Shown: positions 44,412 to 57,604, numbered from the stretch's first letter. The stretch: DNA of 64,000 bases from Tetmemena sp. SeJ-2015 (GCA_027382625.1 JAJKFJ010021566.1:19209-83208), one strand, 5' to 3'. Notes: a model not told the origin generated them from the letters alone. A program made the numbers and translations.

Positions 44412-44982
44412 TATACTAGAGAATTTAAAAGAAAACTTTTTTCAAATACACGCTTAATCTTGTTGAATTTACTTTGGATAATTAAGTAAACTAGTATATT
44501 ATCGTTAATTAAATAAACAATGTCTGTCTTCCCCGATGAGCAACTCCATCTTTAAAAAAAACGCAATTTTACAGAGTTGGCACGGGAGCTCGACCCAGCC
44601 AGTCCGGCCACCACGCCATCAGCCGCCGCACCAGCACTCAGCCAGCCACCGAGGCCACCTCACACGCGGCGGGGGAGCTGCGCTCCAACTCCTCGACCAT
44701 CTTTAGCTCTCACCTCGGCAATGAGGATCAGGTCAGTGAGAGGTCGACGCCGCTGTGAGGTTGGCCTGGTGGTGCTAGTGCTGTGCGGGGCGATCGTGTC
44801 CGGACTGGCTGGGTCGACTCCCTGCCAATCTTAAAATTGGTTTTTTTTAAAATGGAGTCTATCGGAAGACAGTATTGTTTATTTAATTAACGATAATATA
44901 CTAGTTTACTTAATTATCCAAAGTAATTCAACAAGATTAAGCGTGTATTTGAAAAAAGTTTTCTTTTAAATTCTCTAGTATA
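44412..44982. mobile_element. 571-bp foldback element with GC-rich core and TA flanks
   Basis: The outer about 125 bp of each end (44412-44538 and 44857-44982) are near-identical inverted copies starting TATACTAGAG. The inverted match continues, more diverged, through the AT-rich inner arms into a GC-rich core (44581-44819), where CGACCCAGCCAGTCCGG near 44590 is mirrored by CCGGACTGGCTGGGTCG near 44798. The whole unit is thus an imperfect palindrome centred near 44697. TA at both ends fits a TA target duplication. The core is far richer in G+C than anything else in the window. A 85-codon plus-strand frame (44577-44834) spans it, but as it reads through arm sequence I do not call it a gene. 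Confidence 0.85.
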
Positions 44983-45468
44983 ATGATTAGCAAGATTTGA
45001 TTTTCAATATAAATTGTGTACATTTTTATTTATTTTATTTCATATTTACCAGTTATATTTTAGGTGATTTATTTAGAAACAAGCATTTAAATAGGATCAA
45101 AGAGAAGTCATGATGAAACGGAACAAAAGAAAATTAACCTATAATTATTTGATCAATGATTAAATATTTCAAAGCAAAGCTTAAGCATATTAGCACTTAG
45201 ATAAAATTCTCTCTAAAGAAATGAATTGATATAATCTTTACCTCCAATTAAAAGTTAAAATTTAGTTTCTAGGATCTATGATAAGCACAGATTTGATTAT
45301 ATTTAATCCTATTTTTAAAATAATTGAGAATTTATGTAAGAAGAGGGTTATAATTTTTGAAATTGTGTAGACATTTTAAGGATATATAAATTTATTTAGC
45401 CATTTAAATTTGAATTTGAAATTAATTTTTGTAGTGATTAGCATATAATCCTCCTATTAGATAGAGAG
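44983..45468. other. AT-rich spacer
   Basis: No supported gene. Confidence 0.45.
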
Positions 45469-46101
45469 GAAAATTAGGAGGGGGGGCCTTTCCTCGTCAT
45501 CCACTTTTTTCATTTAAATATGAAATATCACTATCTAGCCTAAAATCACCCAAAAACTACAATTCCTTAGTTCAAATTCAAATTAAAACTGTCTAGTCTG
45601 CTCATTTTCTTCTTTTTAGAGGAAATATCTTTAAATTTTTGCATGCACAGGACAGAAAAATTAATCTTTAAGACTACTTTATAGATATAAAAAATAGGAT
45701 TTCTTAATTTATCAAGTTTAAATAAAAAATGATTGAAGAATCAATAAAGGGAATCAAAAGAATAACTTTTAAACTGAACAATAGTTTAATGTTTGCTCTA
45801 AAGTAAAGAATTATTAAGCTCTTATATAAATTTTAGAGAAATGAATTAATTTTAATTAAACTATAAACTTATTAAAAATTTTCTTAAATTATATTACAAT
45901 CTTTTTACAATTAAATTTTTAAAAAAATAAATTTTCTTTATAGATTCTCCCAAATTCTGTAAATTGAAGAATATAAGCAGGTAAAACTTTGAGGATTAGA
46001 ATTTGGATAAGAATTGATTTTTATGATTTTGTGTAGATGATTTTTTATATTTTCATGGAAAAAAAAGTGGATGACGAGGAAAGGCCCCCCCCCGAAAATT
46101 A
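45469..46101. mobile_element. MITE-like element with 30-bp TIRs and 8-bp target duplication
   Basis: GAAAATTA at 45469-45476 and 46094-46101 flanks a 617-bp unit. Its ends are a G run followed by CCTTTCCTCGTCATCCAC and a T run at the left (to about 45511), and the exact reverse complement at the right (from about 46060). The interior is AT-rich and has no transposase. The 8-bp duplication length is that of hAT-type elements; the family assignment is inference. Confidence 0.75.
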
Positions 46102-46539
46102 TTTATCTATAAAATCAAGATTTTTAGTAGAAGGAACTTTAAGTTTAAGGTATCCCTAATTTAACAAACTTATTAATATATATTTTCAATTACAGTTGTA
46201 TCAATTAGAAAACTAAGATTTAATATAGACTCTTTGTTACTTGAACCTCCATCATCTAATCTATTTTTGGAGCTACTTCAGAAACATAGTAGACTCAACT
46301 CCAGTCTATTTAATCTCATTCTACTCTTCAATCTAAAAGTTAATTTTAAATTTAAATATTTCACAGCAAACCTTAAATCCTTAAAATGGATGAATATATT
46401 ATAAAAATTCCATAAATTTACATTTTAAAAAGTTCAGGAGAGGAGAACTGAAATTTCCTATTGATTTTAGTTTTGTTTAATTTGGGTTTTAATTACGAAA
46501 AAAAGTTGCTCTCACAAATTGATTCAAGTGATAAATATA
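46102..46539. other. AT-rich spacer
   Basis: No supported gene. Confidence 0.4.
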
Positions 46540-47960
46540 TAATAGAGAGAAGGGGGTTTATTCAATTATTTTAGATGGTCTGGCTAAAGGATCGACCTAA
46601 ATGCAAATCCAAATCAACTTTAGGCCTTCATAGGCATAGGATATATAAATTATTATCATTATTGAGTTGTAAATTTTTTTGGATTCATCAACGTTGTGAA
46701 GGTGAAAAAAGCCGAGCATATCGTTTTAGATAACTTTAGAAAAGTAAAGATCATGGATGTCTGCTTTTTGAAATGCGAATGTCTGGAACATTAGGGTAAA
46801 TAAGTACACACCCAGAGAAAAGATCATCGCCTTCTCTGGATCATAGCCATTTCGAGAAATTTGTTGCACCTCGGGGGCCATGTTTAAATTTCAATTTACT
46901 GAATGAGTTCACAAATAATTGAATATGTATTATACTGAGCCTTGGGAAATTTTATTCTTAATACAGTAATAAATAATACATTCAAAAAAAGAATATGCAA
47001 AATCATTGTAAAGGATATCAGATTTCAAAGATACACAGATTATAAGAAGAATTCATGTCTTTATAAATGCACATTTCATAATTTCATTAATCAAGCATTT
47101 AAGAAGATTTTGATTTTAAAGTTGAAACTATTTCAACTATAGAATTTCCTTAATTTTAGAGGGAACATCTGAAGTAAGGGCTTAAATTTCTTACAAATGA
47201 TTGTGTTATCAAATTAAAGCAAAATTTTTTTTATCTGGTTTAACATCGAGATGAAAAATATGAAACTGATCTTTGAGTTCTTTAACCGAAATTACCACGG
47301 CTTTAAATAAGGCCTTAATCAAATAGTTGGAAATATAATGTAGTTAAACTTCTGATTGCATTTATAATTTGAAATCCTTAAATTCTTATCTCTAGCTTTA
47401 TTGATGAGAGTGAGGACTGTCCCTTGACTGAAATATGGAAAGGTAATGTAGGAGTAATCCTTATTCTACGATTTTATTTAAGGAAAATTCTAAAAATTAT
47501 AAATAACAAAATTTTAACACTTATTATTAAAACTTTTTTTTAATGTTGAATTTTAGATTCGCTTTATTCCTAATTAAAAAAAAATTAATTTTTCTCTAAG
47601 CCTTTTGAAAATTCTTTTTTATTTCCACACATTTTTATGCTTACATTTGTGAATTCTTAATTTCGGTCTTGACTGAATAACTTGAGGACTTCTAATTTAT
47701 AAATCCTGCTAAATTTGGTATATTTATTGCTTTTCTGCTCTCTCTGGACCAGTAAAACCCTCGCTCCACCTTCTGATGAATTATTAAGGGTGATTGTTGG
47801 TTTTAGATCTGCTAAAATAACAAATTTTCCATCCACTTTGCCACCACATTAAAACTTATTTAGGGGTCCTTTTGCGGGAAAGTTTTCTTTGAGAGAATGA
47901 TTATTTGATGAAGTATGATTTGTGAGAGACTCCATTTGGATTGGGGAAAAGTGAGTTAGT
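46540..47960 (-). CDS. Kinase-like gene B2
   Basis: Paralogue of B1 without the palindrome. Blocks: GKVDGKFVILADLKPTITLN, GGARVLLVQREQKS and YKLEVLKLFSQDRN (about 47660-47850). Hinge KDYSYITFPYFSQGTVLTLI (about 47405-47470). Catalytic loop FHLDVKPDKK (about 47240-47275), where the Mg-binding Asn of HRDxKxxN is Lys. MAPEV, then GYDPEKAMIFSLGVYLFTLM (about 46775-46880). IWICIQVDPLARPSKIIE (about 46565-46620). I found no clear DFG block; the region where it should be (about 47150-47220) reads KPLLQMFPLK. Loss of Asn and DFG suggests a pseudokinase or decaying gene. Confidence 0.6.
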
Positions 47961-49229
47961 AAGCAATTTATATTTGGAGGTTGTCTGCTTGATGCGCTCT
48001 AGCTTGAAATTCGTTTATTGAATTAATTAGAGTTGATAATTCAGGAAGCGTAATGCATCCATCTATATAATGATAACTTATTTGAATGCGATATTTATTT
48101 GCGAATCTAATAGTTAGTTGTTAAGATAAAAGGCGACTATTTTAGATTTGTTGCAAACTTAATTGATTGAGTGAACGATATTTAATTAAAAGTGCATTTT
48201 ACTGTGCTTTAATAAAGTATACTTAAAGTGAAAGAGAGCTTAAGAATTTAATTTAGTTTTTATTTTTCTAGTGCATGATATTTCTAGCAAATGATTTTTT
48301 TTTTAATTTAATTAAAATTTATATTTAAAAAAAAATTTTTAAATTTTAAAGATCAGTGGAAGGAAAGAGAATTAGAAGAGAGTTAAATCAACCCACATCT
48401 ATTTTAAATATGGGTAGGGGTATTTTTTTGATGCGAATATATTTTCGAGTGATCTTAAATCTTAAACATTTTTGCAAGTTTAGAGGACTATGAGCTTTAT
48501 CATTAAGAATAATTCGCCATAGTTCTGACAAAAAGAGAACATACAGTTTGCTAATGAATGACTAAAATTTTTTAAATAAAGTTAATTATTATTTGTAGAT
48601 TAGATTTTATAATATTTTTCTGACTTTTTCTTGTATTTTTAAAAGCAAAATTTATTTATGGCATTTGTTTTTTAATGACTGTCAAATTGTATTTCATAGA
48701 ATATTTAAAATGAGTTGTGTGCTCCCTTGCTTTTTTACAACTTAAGTTATTTATAATGAAGTTATTAAGGGTTTAGATTAAATTTAAGGGTATTATAAGT
48801 AAATGGAGAGTGAGAAAGAGGGAATTTGATTTTTACATTAGGGAGGAATTAAAAAACTTAAAAAATTTAAAAATTTTTAATCCAATTCTTTTATATAACA
48901 AGATAAAATCAAATTTAAAAGATACAAATTTTAAAAATTAAAAAAAATTTATAAAAATTCATTTTTTTTTTTAAAAAATTAAAATTTTAAAAGGGGTTAT
49001 TTTTTTAATAAAAATTTTTATTGTTGGTCTATTTTAAAAATCAAACCTTAGGTTTGAAAAAAAAAATTTTTTATAATATAAAATTTTTAATTTCAATTTT
49101 TAAAAAAACAAATAAAAAAGGTTCTTTTTATTTCAGCCAATTTTATACCGATTCTTATTTCATTTTTAAATTTTTTAAATATAGCCGCCAATTTTAAGTT
49201 TTAATATTTTTCTTATTAAAGGGGAGGGG
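47961..49229. other. Extremely AT-rich low-complexity spacer
   Basis: Dominated by A and T runs, especially 48280-49130. No gene supported. Such sequence is also prone to assembly error. Confidence 0.6.
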
Positions 49230-51610
49230 TCAGGATTTTTTTCCCCCTTCCCCCCCTGACTTCATTTTAAAATCTAGAATTTCTTATTAAATAGCAGGAG
49301 TGGGGAGCAAGCTCTCTCCTTCTCTGAGTGTACAATAGGGTGACTCCATTATTTCTTAGAGAGTTGGGCGTTTTTCAACGGGTGAAAAACAATCCCATAT
49401 AAGTTTCAACGCCTCAATGTCGTGGCTATCATAAAAAAATAAATAAAATACCAAAATATAATTTATAAAGATGTGGCTGTCATCAGTAGCACCGTGAGAT
49501 CCAAAGAAGCCCTTGAAGTCGCCCTTCATTCAAATATTTTCTTAACAGTTTTCAAGTATAATTAAAAATGGGAGATAAAATATTTTATTTACAAATTAGT
49601 GATTACCCGTTGGAAGTCAGGATCTTCGAAGCGAGCTCTAAAGAAGGGAGTCTTCTGGAAGCAGAGAATGAATAAATAGACGCCTAGGTTAAACACATCC
49701 ACTTTCTTTGGATCACAAACCTTTCCACTTAGCACTTCTGGCGCTTAGTACTAAATAATTATAATCATATGGTGAAGTTGTAATAAAAAATATAATTTTA
49801 CTTAATTATATCGCTGATAAAAATTAAAATTTTTTTTTTAAATTATTTTTAAAATTTTTAAACAAATTTATTTTTTATTAAAAGTTTGAGTTGAAGAATT
49901 AATTCTACAAAACTAGGGTCTCTCTTTTAAAATCTACACAAACTTGTTCCTTTAAGGCAAAGTTTTTAATATTAAGTTAAATAAGTGAAATAAATTGTGT
50001 ATTGCATTAATAAGGTTTATCATAGTTTTATGTAAAATTTTTTTATCTTGAAAATTTTTGACTATCAGACTTTAATTAAAATCAATGGGGGCAGGTGAAA
50101 TATTTTCATTATAAAATAGGATAAGGTTTTGAATATATTGCCCCATTTGTTAAAATCTAATTTCTGAGGAGGAATTTTTTAAAGTTTAGATTTTTATTTT
50201 TAGCTCTGATCATAATATTAACCTCTAATAGATAATAGAGAAAGCCAGATAATATAATCATCAGGCTTAATTGGTATTGTCTAAATCATATCTCTATTCG
50301 AAGTTTATACTTTCAGCTTGTTCTTAAAACCCGCTCTTTACTACACTTTTTTCTCTATACGAAGTATAAATAACTAAGGAAGAATTTTTTTTTAATTTTA
50401 ATTTTAATTAATTTCCTTGATGTCAAAAAGAAATTAAAATTAGTAGATGTCAGTTCCAGTTATGACCAGAGAAGAGTTGAAGGTTCTTTTACAGCTGAGT
50501 GCGCACCCGAAATCTATCAGCTTAGGTATGAAGTATCAACTAGGACCGAATTAAGAATAAGAAAAAGTCTTAATATTACTTCGAAATTTATTTATAAAAA
50601 AGGGATTTAATGATTTATTAAATACCTAAATTATAAATCTTAGAACGTTAATTTTCACAAAATATAACCACTAATTAGATAAATTTATTGTCAAAGAAAT
50701 ATAATTAATTTTGTAAATTGTATTACTCTAATTTGATTTACAAACAATTAAAATGTGCTTCTAAAATAAATTAAGTGACTTTTTTTGTCCTTCAAGACAT
50801 CTTTATAATTTTAACTAGAGATATTAAGTTATAAAATATATAAAATATTGACTTATAAATTTTATTCAATTTTTGAAAAGCTAGATAATTTATAGTATAA
50901 ATTTATAAAATTTTAGGAATAATTAATTTTCTAACTTTTGGATCCAAGTGAGAGAGGCCTGAGAGTTACTCTAGTTCTACGACTCCTACCACTTGCCACC
51001 TGAAAAGATATTTTTATAAGTCTCCTGATGTTCTTTCATCGCGTGTTATCGCATTGTTTACGAGGTTCAAGATTGTACCGTACATGGCTTTAGGCATCAC
51101 GATGTAGCCGTATCTTTCCTGCCTTCTTCCAAGGACTTCGCAGGCATACCTACGAGCTACTGGCTCATAGGTATTAGGCAGGATGCAAAGTTAATTTATT
51201 TTCTCTTCAAAACTTATCTCTAGATTTAATTTGTTCTTAAATTATCAACATTCAATCAAGAGGATAAATAAATTGCTTTGATTTTCATTTTATATTAAAA
51301 ACTAAGTTAGCTAGCACTGTTCAATCTTTTGTTCACAAATATTATTGCCCTCTCTAATAACTAACTTATTTTAAAGATATAAAACTATTTTTGATTGGCC
51401 TTCATTTCTTGCTTGAAAGCTAAATACTTTTGCAATTTTTAATAAATAATTTTATTTTTTGTAAAGCTCTTGATTCCTACTCAGTGTAGAATTTGAGCAC
51501 CTCTTCTTCTGAAGTTCTCAGATTCTCCACCAAGAAGACGAGCTTTCTGAAATTCTCAGTTCCACTCAGTTTGCGAATGATCCTATATTTTTTGTCGATG
51601 ACGTTCACTT
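49230..51610 (-). CDS. Kinase-like gene C2
   Basis: Paralogue of C1. Blocks: KVNVIDKKYRIIRKLSGTEN, LVFLVENLRTSEEEVLKFYT (about 51480-51610). A hinge-like YGYIVMPKAMYGTILNLV-type region and FRWQVVGVVELEQLSGLSHLD (about 50945-51150). KLIDFGCALSCKRTF and SLVITGTDIY (about 50440-50520). After a 695-bp IES: QAPEVLSGKVCDPKKVDVFN, LGVYLFILCFQKTPF (about 49610-49750). MKGDFKGFFGSHGATDD (about 49470-49535). LKLIWDCFSPVEKRPTLQEI (about 49330-49400). Stop TGA 49232-49230. DFG and APE are intact. The catalytic loop reads HLDPK and is cut by the next insert, so its Asn could not be located. Confidence 0.75.
49745..50445. other. 695-bp IES between activation loop and APE of kinase C2, pointer TTAGTA
   Basis: TTAGTA at 49745-49750 and 50440-50445 (TACTAA on the coding strand). 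Excision gives ITGTDIYQAPEVLSGK, a perfect activation-segment end, where the Q is the pointer's TAA. Confidence 0.9.
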
Positions 51611-53084
51611 TAGAAAATAAGTATAGACAATATATTTTAACTGGATAGTTGTTCACTTGGAGATTATATAATAAAATGATTAAAAGATATTAAAATATTT
51701 TGAAGAAGATGTCTTGATTGCATTTTGTTTTGTGGTTGGTTATTTTTAGTTTGCTTTGTGATGAATATTTTGATGATATTAATTATAAACTGAGAACTGG
51801 AATCCCTTAATATATGGGTGAGTAAAAGTTCCTTAATAAGTTTATCGATCAATATTTAAAACTTTTCATCTATTTAAATAGAAAATTAAAAAATTATTTT
51901 CATCAGACTTATTGAAAACTATAGATAAAGTAATTATTAAAAAGAAAAGCATGCTAAATTATTTTATCTCATCGTATTCATTAATACTTACACAAAATAT
52001 TTACTGATCACATTTTTATGTTACTGATTTTCTGACTTTCACTCAAGCATTCTTCTGATTAAATAAAGCAAATCTTTCTTACTTACTTTCCTTCTTCTTC
52101 TAAATTAAAAAGACAGTTGATTGATTTATAGCTATTTTCTGAGGATTTAATTATAATTTTGAAAAAGCTTTATTGTGCTATTGATTGAGTTATTTAATTT
52201 TTACTCTTAAATTATAAATGATAAATATCAAGCAGTTACCACAATAACAACCTGATCTAAGTGAGAGCAGATATTTATTTTAAAACGTTATGGATTCAAA
52301 AATTCTTATCTAATCCACACACATACATAAAAAATATTATCATATTGATGAAAAAGAAAAGAGTAAAACAAATAATCATTTATCTCCATTAATTATTTGG
52401 AAGAGTAAGTTTTGGGCAGAAAATTTATTTATTTAAATAAATTCACAAAAATGTAATTATTTAACGAGGGATATATTCTATCAATTACTGTATTAGGCAA
52501 TACAAATTCCTAATTTCTGTCATTTTAATAGAAATATTATAATTAGAGAGGGGAATTTATTTGTAACAAAATCGTTATGATCACCATTAAAAAATATGCA
52601 GCACTGAAAAAATTTAATTTCGCAGTAAGCCTCAGATTATATTTTTATAAAGCTAAATTTAAAAATTAAATTATTTCTATTACAATGAAATATTCCCAAA
52701 TAAATAAGAAGAGAAACTTTAAATTTTATTATTTCTCAATATAGTCAGATAAAATTGAAAAGTTTTGAGTACGATTGGATTTACTATATGCTTTTTTAAT
52801 TTCGATAATTAATTAAATGCTAATTTATATTTGCTGATGAAGTAAAATTTAGGGCAGAAAAAAGAGATGTTTTTGGGATTTGATATTTTTGTTTTTTGTT
52901 TTCAAAATTAAATGGAAGTCTGCTTATTATTGAATAAGGGGCAAATCCCATTTTTCCCTTTATTCCAATGTATTAGCAGCTTATATTTTAAATTAATTAG
53001 GGCTAATTAATCACTATAAATACATCCCTTAAAATTTAAAGTGTAAAGTTTATTAAGATATTTTTGATTCCTAGGCTGGGGAGA
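51611..53084. other. AT-rich spacer
   Basis: No supported gene. Open frames here (for example 51664-51852 minus) have low-complexity composition. Confidence 0.45.
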
Positions 53085-55049
53085 ATCAATCATGCTGATC
53101 AGCCGAGTGTTGGCTCACGACGCCTATAGCAAGTAAAGGATCTCCTTGCGAACTTACTGCTTATAGGCAACTGACTCGTACTCGGCGGCCGCTACTGATT
53201 GGGACAAGCCTAAACTCATCTTTTATAATAATTCTTGTTAATATATATTTAAAGCTTAAACAAAATCAGAATTAAATCAGTTTAATAAATTTAAAATAAG
53301 TAAGACAATATTTTGAGTTTTAAATACAATAAATTTACAATTAAAAAATTTTTGTCCCATTTTTAAATAGATACATTTCTAACCAAATTGAAGCATATTT
53401 TGGTAAGTATTTAAAATGATTACTGATTAGCAAGTGTAAATTATTTTTTGATTGAAGTTTAGGTTGAGATAGTTATGACTGAGAAATATGTCGAGATTTG
53501 CTCTAGGGCCTGCTATTCTTAAGCAGGACCATATAGCATACAGACCTTATAAGTCAACTTAAAAATTAATGTATCATCAAATTAATATAAGTCGTTGGGG
53601 GTGTAGGTTTAATTAGGGAAGAAATTATTGAAATCGTTTTAGTGTAACCTTAAATATCGCTATCAAATATACATATCTTTCATTTTAAAATGAGAAGCTA
53701 GATTAAAGCAATTAAAAAAATTAATCTGCTTTGCTCAACTAACTATCTTATGAATAAAATATTTTTCGGAGATAATTTCCCAAATTCTTTTAATACATCA
53801 AGAAAGAAAAATGATTTTAATTCAAGTTATAATCTCTAGTAAAATTAATTCTGGGTGTAATAAATGAATCGAAGTTAACTTTATCAGGCTCATCTTGTCT
53901 TATTAACTCAGAGGAGTTCCATTCATTTCGAATGGGGTACTTTGGAAGAGAAGTACGTACAAGAATTCGCCAATAGTGAAAGACTCTACATTGAGAGGGT
54001 CGTAATACTCCATATAATCATCGCCGAAGATGTTCCTAGCTTCGACTAGGTGAGAAATTTCCGGAGCTTTAAATATTTAAAAAGAGAAAATATTTACTAA
54101 AAGATTGACTACTTAGCTTGATAGCATGGAGTACCAACTTCTACTGATAGGGCTCTGTTACAGGGCTGTGCATGAGCGAAATCGATAAGCACAACATCCA
54201 TGTCCTGGTTGATACAGACATTCATTAATTTTTTCAAATACTATAAGTTTAAAAAGTAGCCGGGAAAGATTGTCCACTTTAATGTCACCATGGATGAGAT
54301 TGCACTCGTCCCTCAACTTTATGAGAGCCATGATTAACCCGTAGAAGATGTACCTTCTCAAGCCGTCAGAGATTAGTATGTTTCTTCTATTAATTTAAAG
54401 ATGCGGAGGCCTTTTTAGTTTGCAGCGAGGAGAAGATCAAGTACCGATCCGTTGCTGGCATACTCGAATTCAATGTAGGCATAGTAGGTGATCTTTTAAC
54501 CATTTATGAATAATGGCGCCATTACCTCATCAAATTCATCCTATTGATAATAAATGAAATGCTTTTTAGCTATTATTGAATCAAAACTTTGGAAGCTTTG
54601 AATCTTTGCGAAGCATTTTTCTTTTGGAAGGCTTGAGCATAAATATTGGTAAATCTTAAAATCTTAAGATATATGAGCCGATGCTCAGTTCCTTCTCAAA
54701 GTATATTTAAGCTATAAATACAAATCTATAGTGAGAAACATGTACTTATTTCTAAATTTTAAAGTCATCTTCTCCGTTTTGCAAATATAGTTTGACGATG
54801 CAAGGCTTCGAAGAGGAAGAGGAGCATCCTCTTTCCTCAGCTAAAACGATTATGCGATCTTCCTCCTGCTTTAGGATCTGTGTGATGAATTAAATGTTGT
54901 TTATGCTTCCTAGATCCTAGTTTATCTATATATGTGAATAGTAATTAGTTGAAGTTTTGGTTGATGGGGGTTTAGGATGAGGAGGAGGATTTCTATTCTT
55001 CCCTAATAAAGGTCTGAGTATTTCCCTCGACAGAGGAACTTCCAGTCAT
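53085..55049 (-). CDS. Kinase-like gene D1
   Basis: ATG 55049-55047: MTGSSSVEGNTQTFIREEQK. Blocks: ILKQEEDRIIVLAEERG and CIVKLYLQNGEDDF (about 54770-54900). KITYYAYIEFEYASNGSVLD (about 54420-54520). CNLIHGDIKVDN (about 54275-54310). MDVVLIDFAHAQPCN and VGTPCYQ (about 54115-54215). After an AAGCT-bounded IES: APEISHLVEARNIFGDDYM, VESFTIGEFLYVLLFQSTPF (about 53920-54065). TYTPNDLYQ (about 53575-53600). MLYGPAQEQQALEQISTYF (about 53480-53545). A C-terminal block EYESVAYKQQVRKEILYLL and LISMIDSPQP (about 53085-53200). DFA replaces DFG and HGD replaces HRD. A TGA in the last block and a frame change after a duplicated CTAGGA (about 54905-54920) leave integrity uncertain. Confidence 0.7.
54065..54119. 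other. IES before APE in kinase D1, pointer AGCTT
   Basis: AGCTT at 54065-54069 and 54115-54119 (AAGCT on the coding strand). Excision gives VGTPCYQAPEISHLV. Confidence 0.9.
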
Positions 55050-57604
55050 GTAAGTATCTTTGTAATAACAAATAGAAGAATGAAGAAAAATACACATAGT
55101 TGAATGTTGATTTATTTTAAATCTTGTTAGTGAATTCTTTCCATAATAATTTAAAATATTAGTAGCTTGAAATCAAATAGTAAAAAAATAAATAATGACT
55201 GTTATGAAGCATTTAAATTATTAATCACCCAAATATTTGCACCCTAGTTTTCTCGAAATATTGTTTCTGAAATAAATGAAAAGTGTTATATAATTTTTAA
55301 TCATCTAGAAATCTATAAAAATTATACCAAATGCTTTTTTAAATTATAGTAGATCTTTATTTATTCTAGTTTATGGAATACTACATATTAGCTGTACCAT
55401 AATGTAATAAATGTAGTTAACTACAATATTTACTACAAATTTTCTATCTTCTCTATTCGGGCAAATATTTCTCTTTTAAATACAGAAAATAATTAAAAAA
55501 TCATGAGACTATGAATAGTAGTCAAAATGTGCTTTTCTACAAAAAATTTGCTTGTTAATAGAAAAATCATATCTGAAAATAAGCATTAAATAAAAAAATA
55601 TAAAGCTCCAAAGCCTACTAATCTTCATTTTTTATTATTTTGAACTCTTTTTTAATTAACTAAATTACATTTTCCGCAATTTTGAAGTAAAATAATTCGC
55701 ACAAGGATCTCTGATTAGATTAAATTTTAATCCTTAATTTGGAATATATTGAGAATTTATGCGGAAAGAGAAATACATTTATAAACAATAAAAAAAGATA
55801 AGAAGGATTTCAATAATTTTATATCCAGAAGAAAAAACTTATCATTATAATTAATTCGTAGTTTACTAACATTTAATTCTAATATTTAAAGAATAAGAAG
55901 AAGAATAAAAATTAATTTAAGGTAGATAAATGATATTTCACAGTCTTTATTTATCTTGAAGAAGGGATGGTGATAAACTTATTCACTTTTTCGCAATATT
56001 ATCAAAAATAGCTGTTTCTTTTAGAAAGCTACAATTAAATAGACTCTTTGTATAGATGAGCTTCGATCTCAAAATCTGTTTTTGGGAGATGTTTAAGAAG
56101 CAAAAATACACTCAATAGTAAAAATCTATTTACTCTCATTCTACTCTTCATTCTGCAAGTTAGTATGAAATGTCAATCTATAATTCTATTAAACTTTATA
56201 ATTACAAATGATGTCTGTATGAATATATTAAATTGATTTTTAATAAATGTTCAGGAGTGAAGGAGTGAAAAAATTTTATTATCTTAGTTTTGCTTAGTTT
56301 TTGATTACGAAATAAAGTAGCTCTCACAAAATATTTCAAGTGATAAATATAAAAAATGAAAGAAAAAAAGTAAGTACATTAATTTACATTTCTTTTACTA
56401 GCTGCCAAATATTTTATACTATTAAAATATATAATTATTTTAATTCTCAACACTTTGATCATCACCACTATGGACAAATCGAAAAGAATACGTGATTAGT
56501 TTAAGCTGTTTGACCAATTTTTAATTACAAATATTTTTTCTGAACAATTTTGGAGTAGAAAAAAATAATTCAATCAAAAGATAAAAAATGATTCATTTAT
56601 TCTCAAAATTATGGTTAAGTTTAGAAAGAGAATTCAAAATGAGCTTTTCTAGCTAAGAAGAAAAATAAAATAAGATTTTCTTTTGAAACATCCATGTAAT
56701 TATATTGAGAATATCAGTATTGCAGAAGTGGTATTCATTAAGCAAACTGCCACTTTTTTAACTAGTGGAGACTTTGCTTTTCAATTATGAATTTTAAGAA
56801 TGTTGATTTATTAAGCTAGGAGCTTTAGAGATCAGAACGAAATGTTATATTTATTTATTCGGAAAGCTTAATATAATACTAATTAATTAGAAGTCCTTTT
56901 ATATATAAATTCAATGTTTTACTATACCAGCTATAATTAAGAGACTGATCTGGTTAAAGAACAATTTTTTATCTTTAATTTTTTATGGATTATTTAATTC
57001 TTATCCATCCCCTTTCATCCCCTTTCATCACTCATTAAATAGTTCATAATTGGAAATTTTATAAAACAAATAATCTTTTTTAATTTTTTTGGGGAATATT
57101 GAAATTTGAGAAGGGACTTCATAATTCTTCTCTATATGTTGAATAATTAATTTTTGCAGTCGGGATCCTATGATCAACAATATTCTTCATAATCCTAAAT
57201 CAATTTAAAAATTCCAATAAGCAGCACTCCCAAAAATAAATAAGAAGACTATCAAATCTTATTAATTTAGCTTATTTGTTTTATGTTAATAAAAAATAAT
57301 AAATTTCTAAAAATCCCTTCTTTAAAATTGTATATTTATACTTCTTATGAAGTAATATGAGAGTAGACAAAGAAATGATGAGAGGGATGCTCTTATGAGC
57401 TAGATAGGAGTATTTTTCTTTAAATTAAATGCGGCTGGAAGACTTTGAATAAGGGCAAATCCCCATTTTGTCATTAGTCAAAGCTCTTGCAGCAAATTTT
57501 TTTGTGCAAATAAGTTTGTTTTTTTATATATATTTCGTTCTATAAATATATACATACCCCCTTAATTTAATGACTAATTCAAAAATAAAGTAAATTATTT
57601 ACCT
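55050..57604. other. Long AT-rich spacer
   Basis: No gene supported over 2.5 kb. A small direct repeat CCCCTTTCAT occurs twice near 57009-57028. Confidence 0.5.

Noticed and set aside
44577..44834. GC-rich 85-codon open frame inside the foldback element
   Set aside because: It runs across mirrored arm sequence of an imperfect palindrome, so the frame is a composition effect; no domain is visible.
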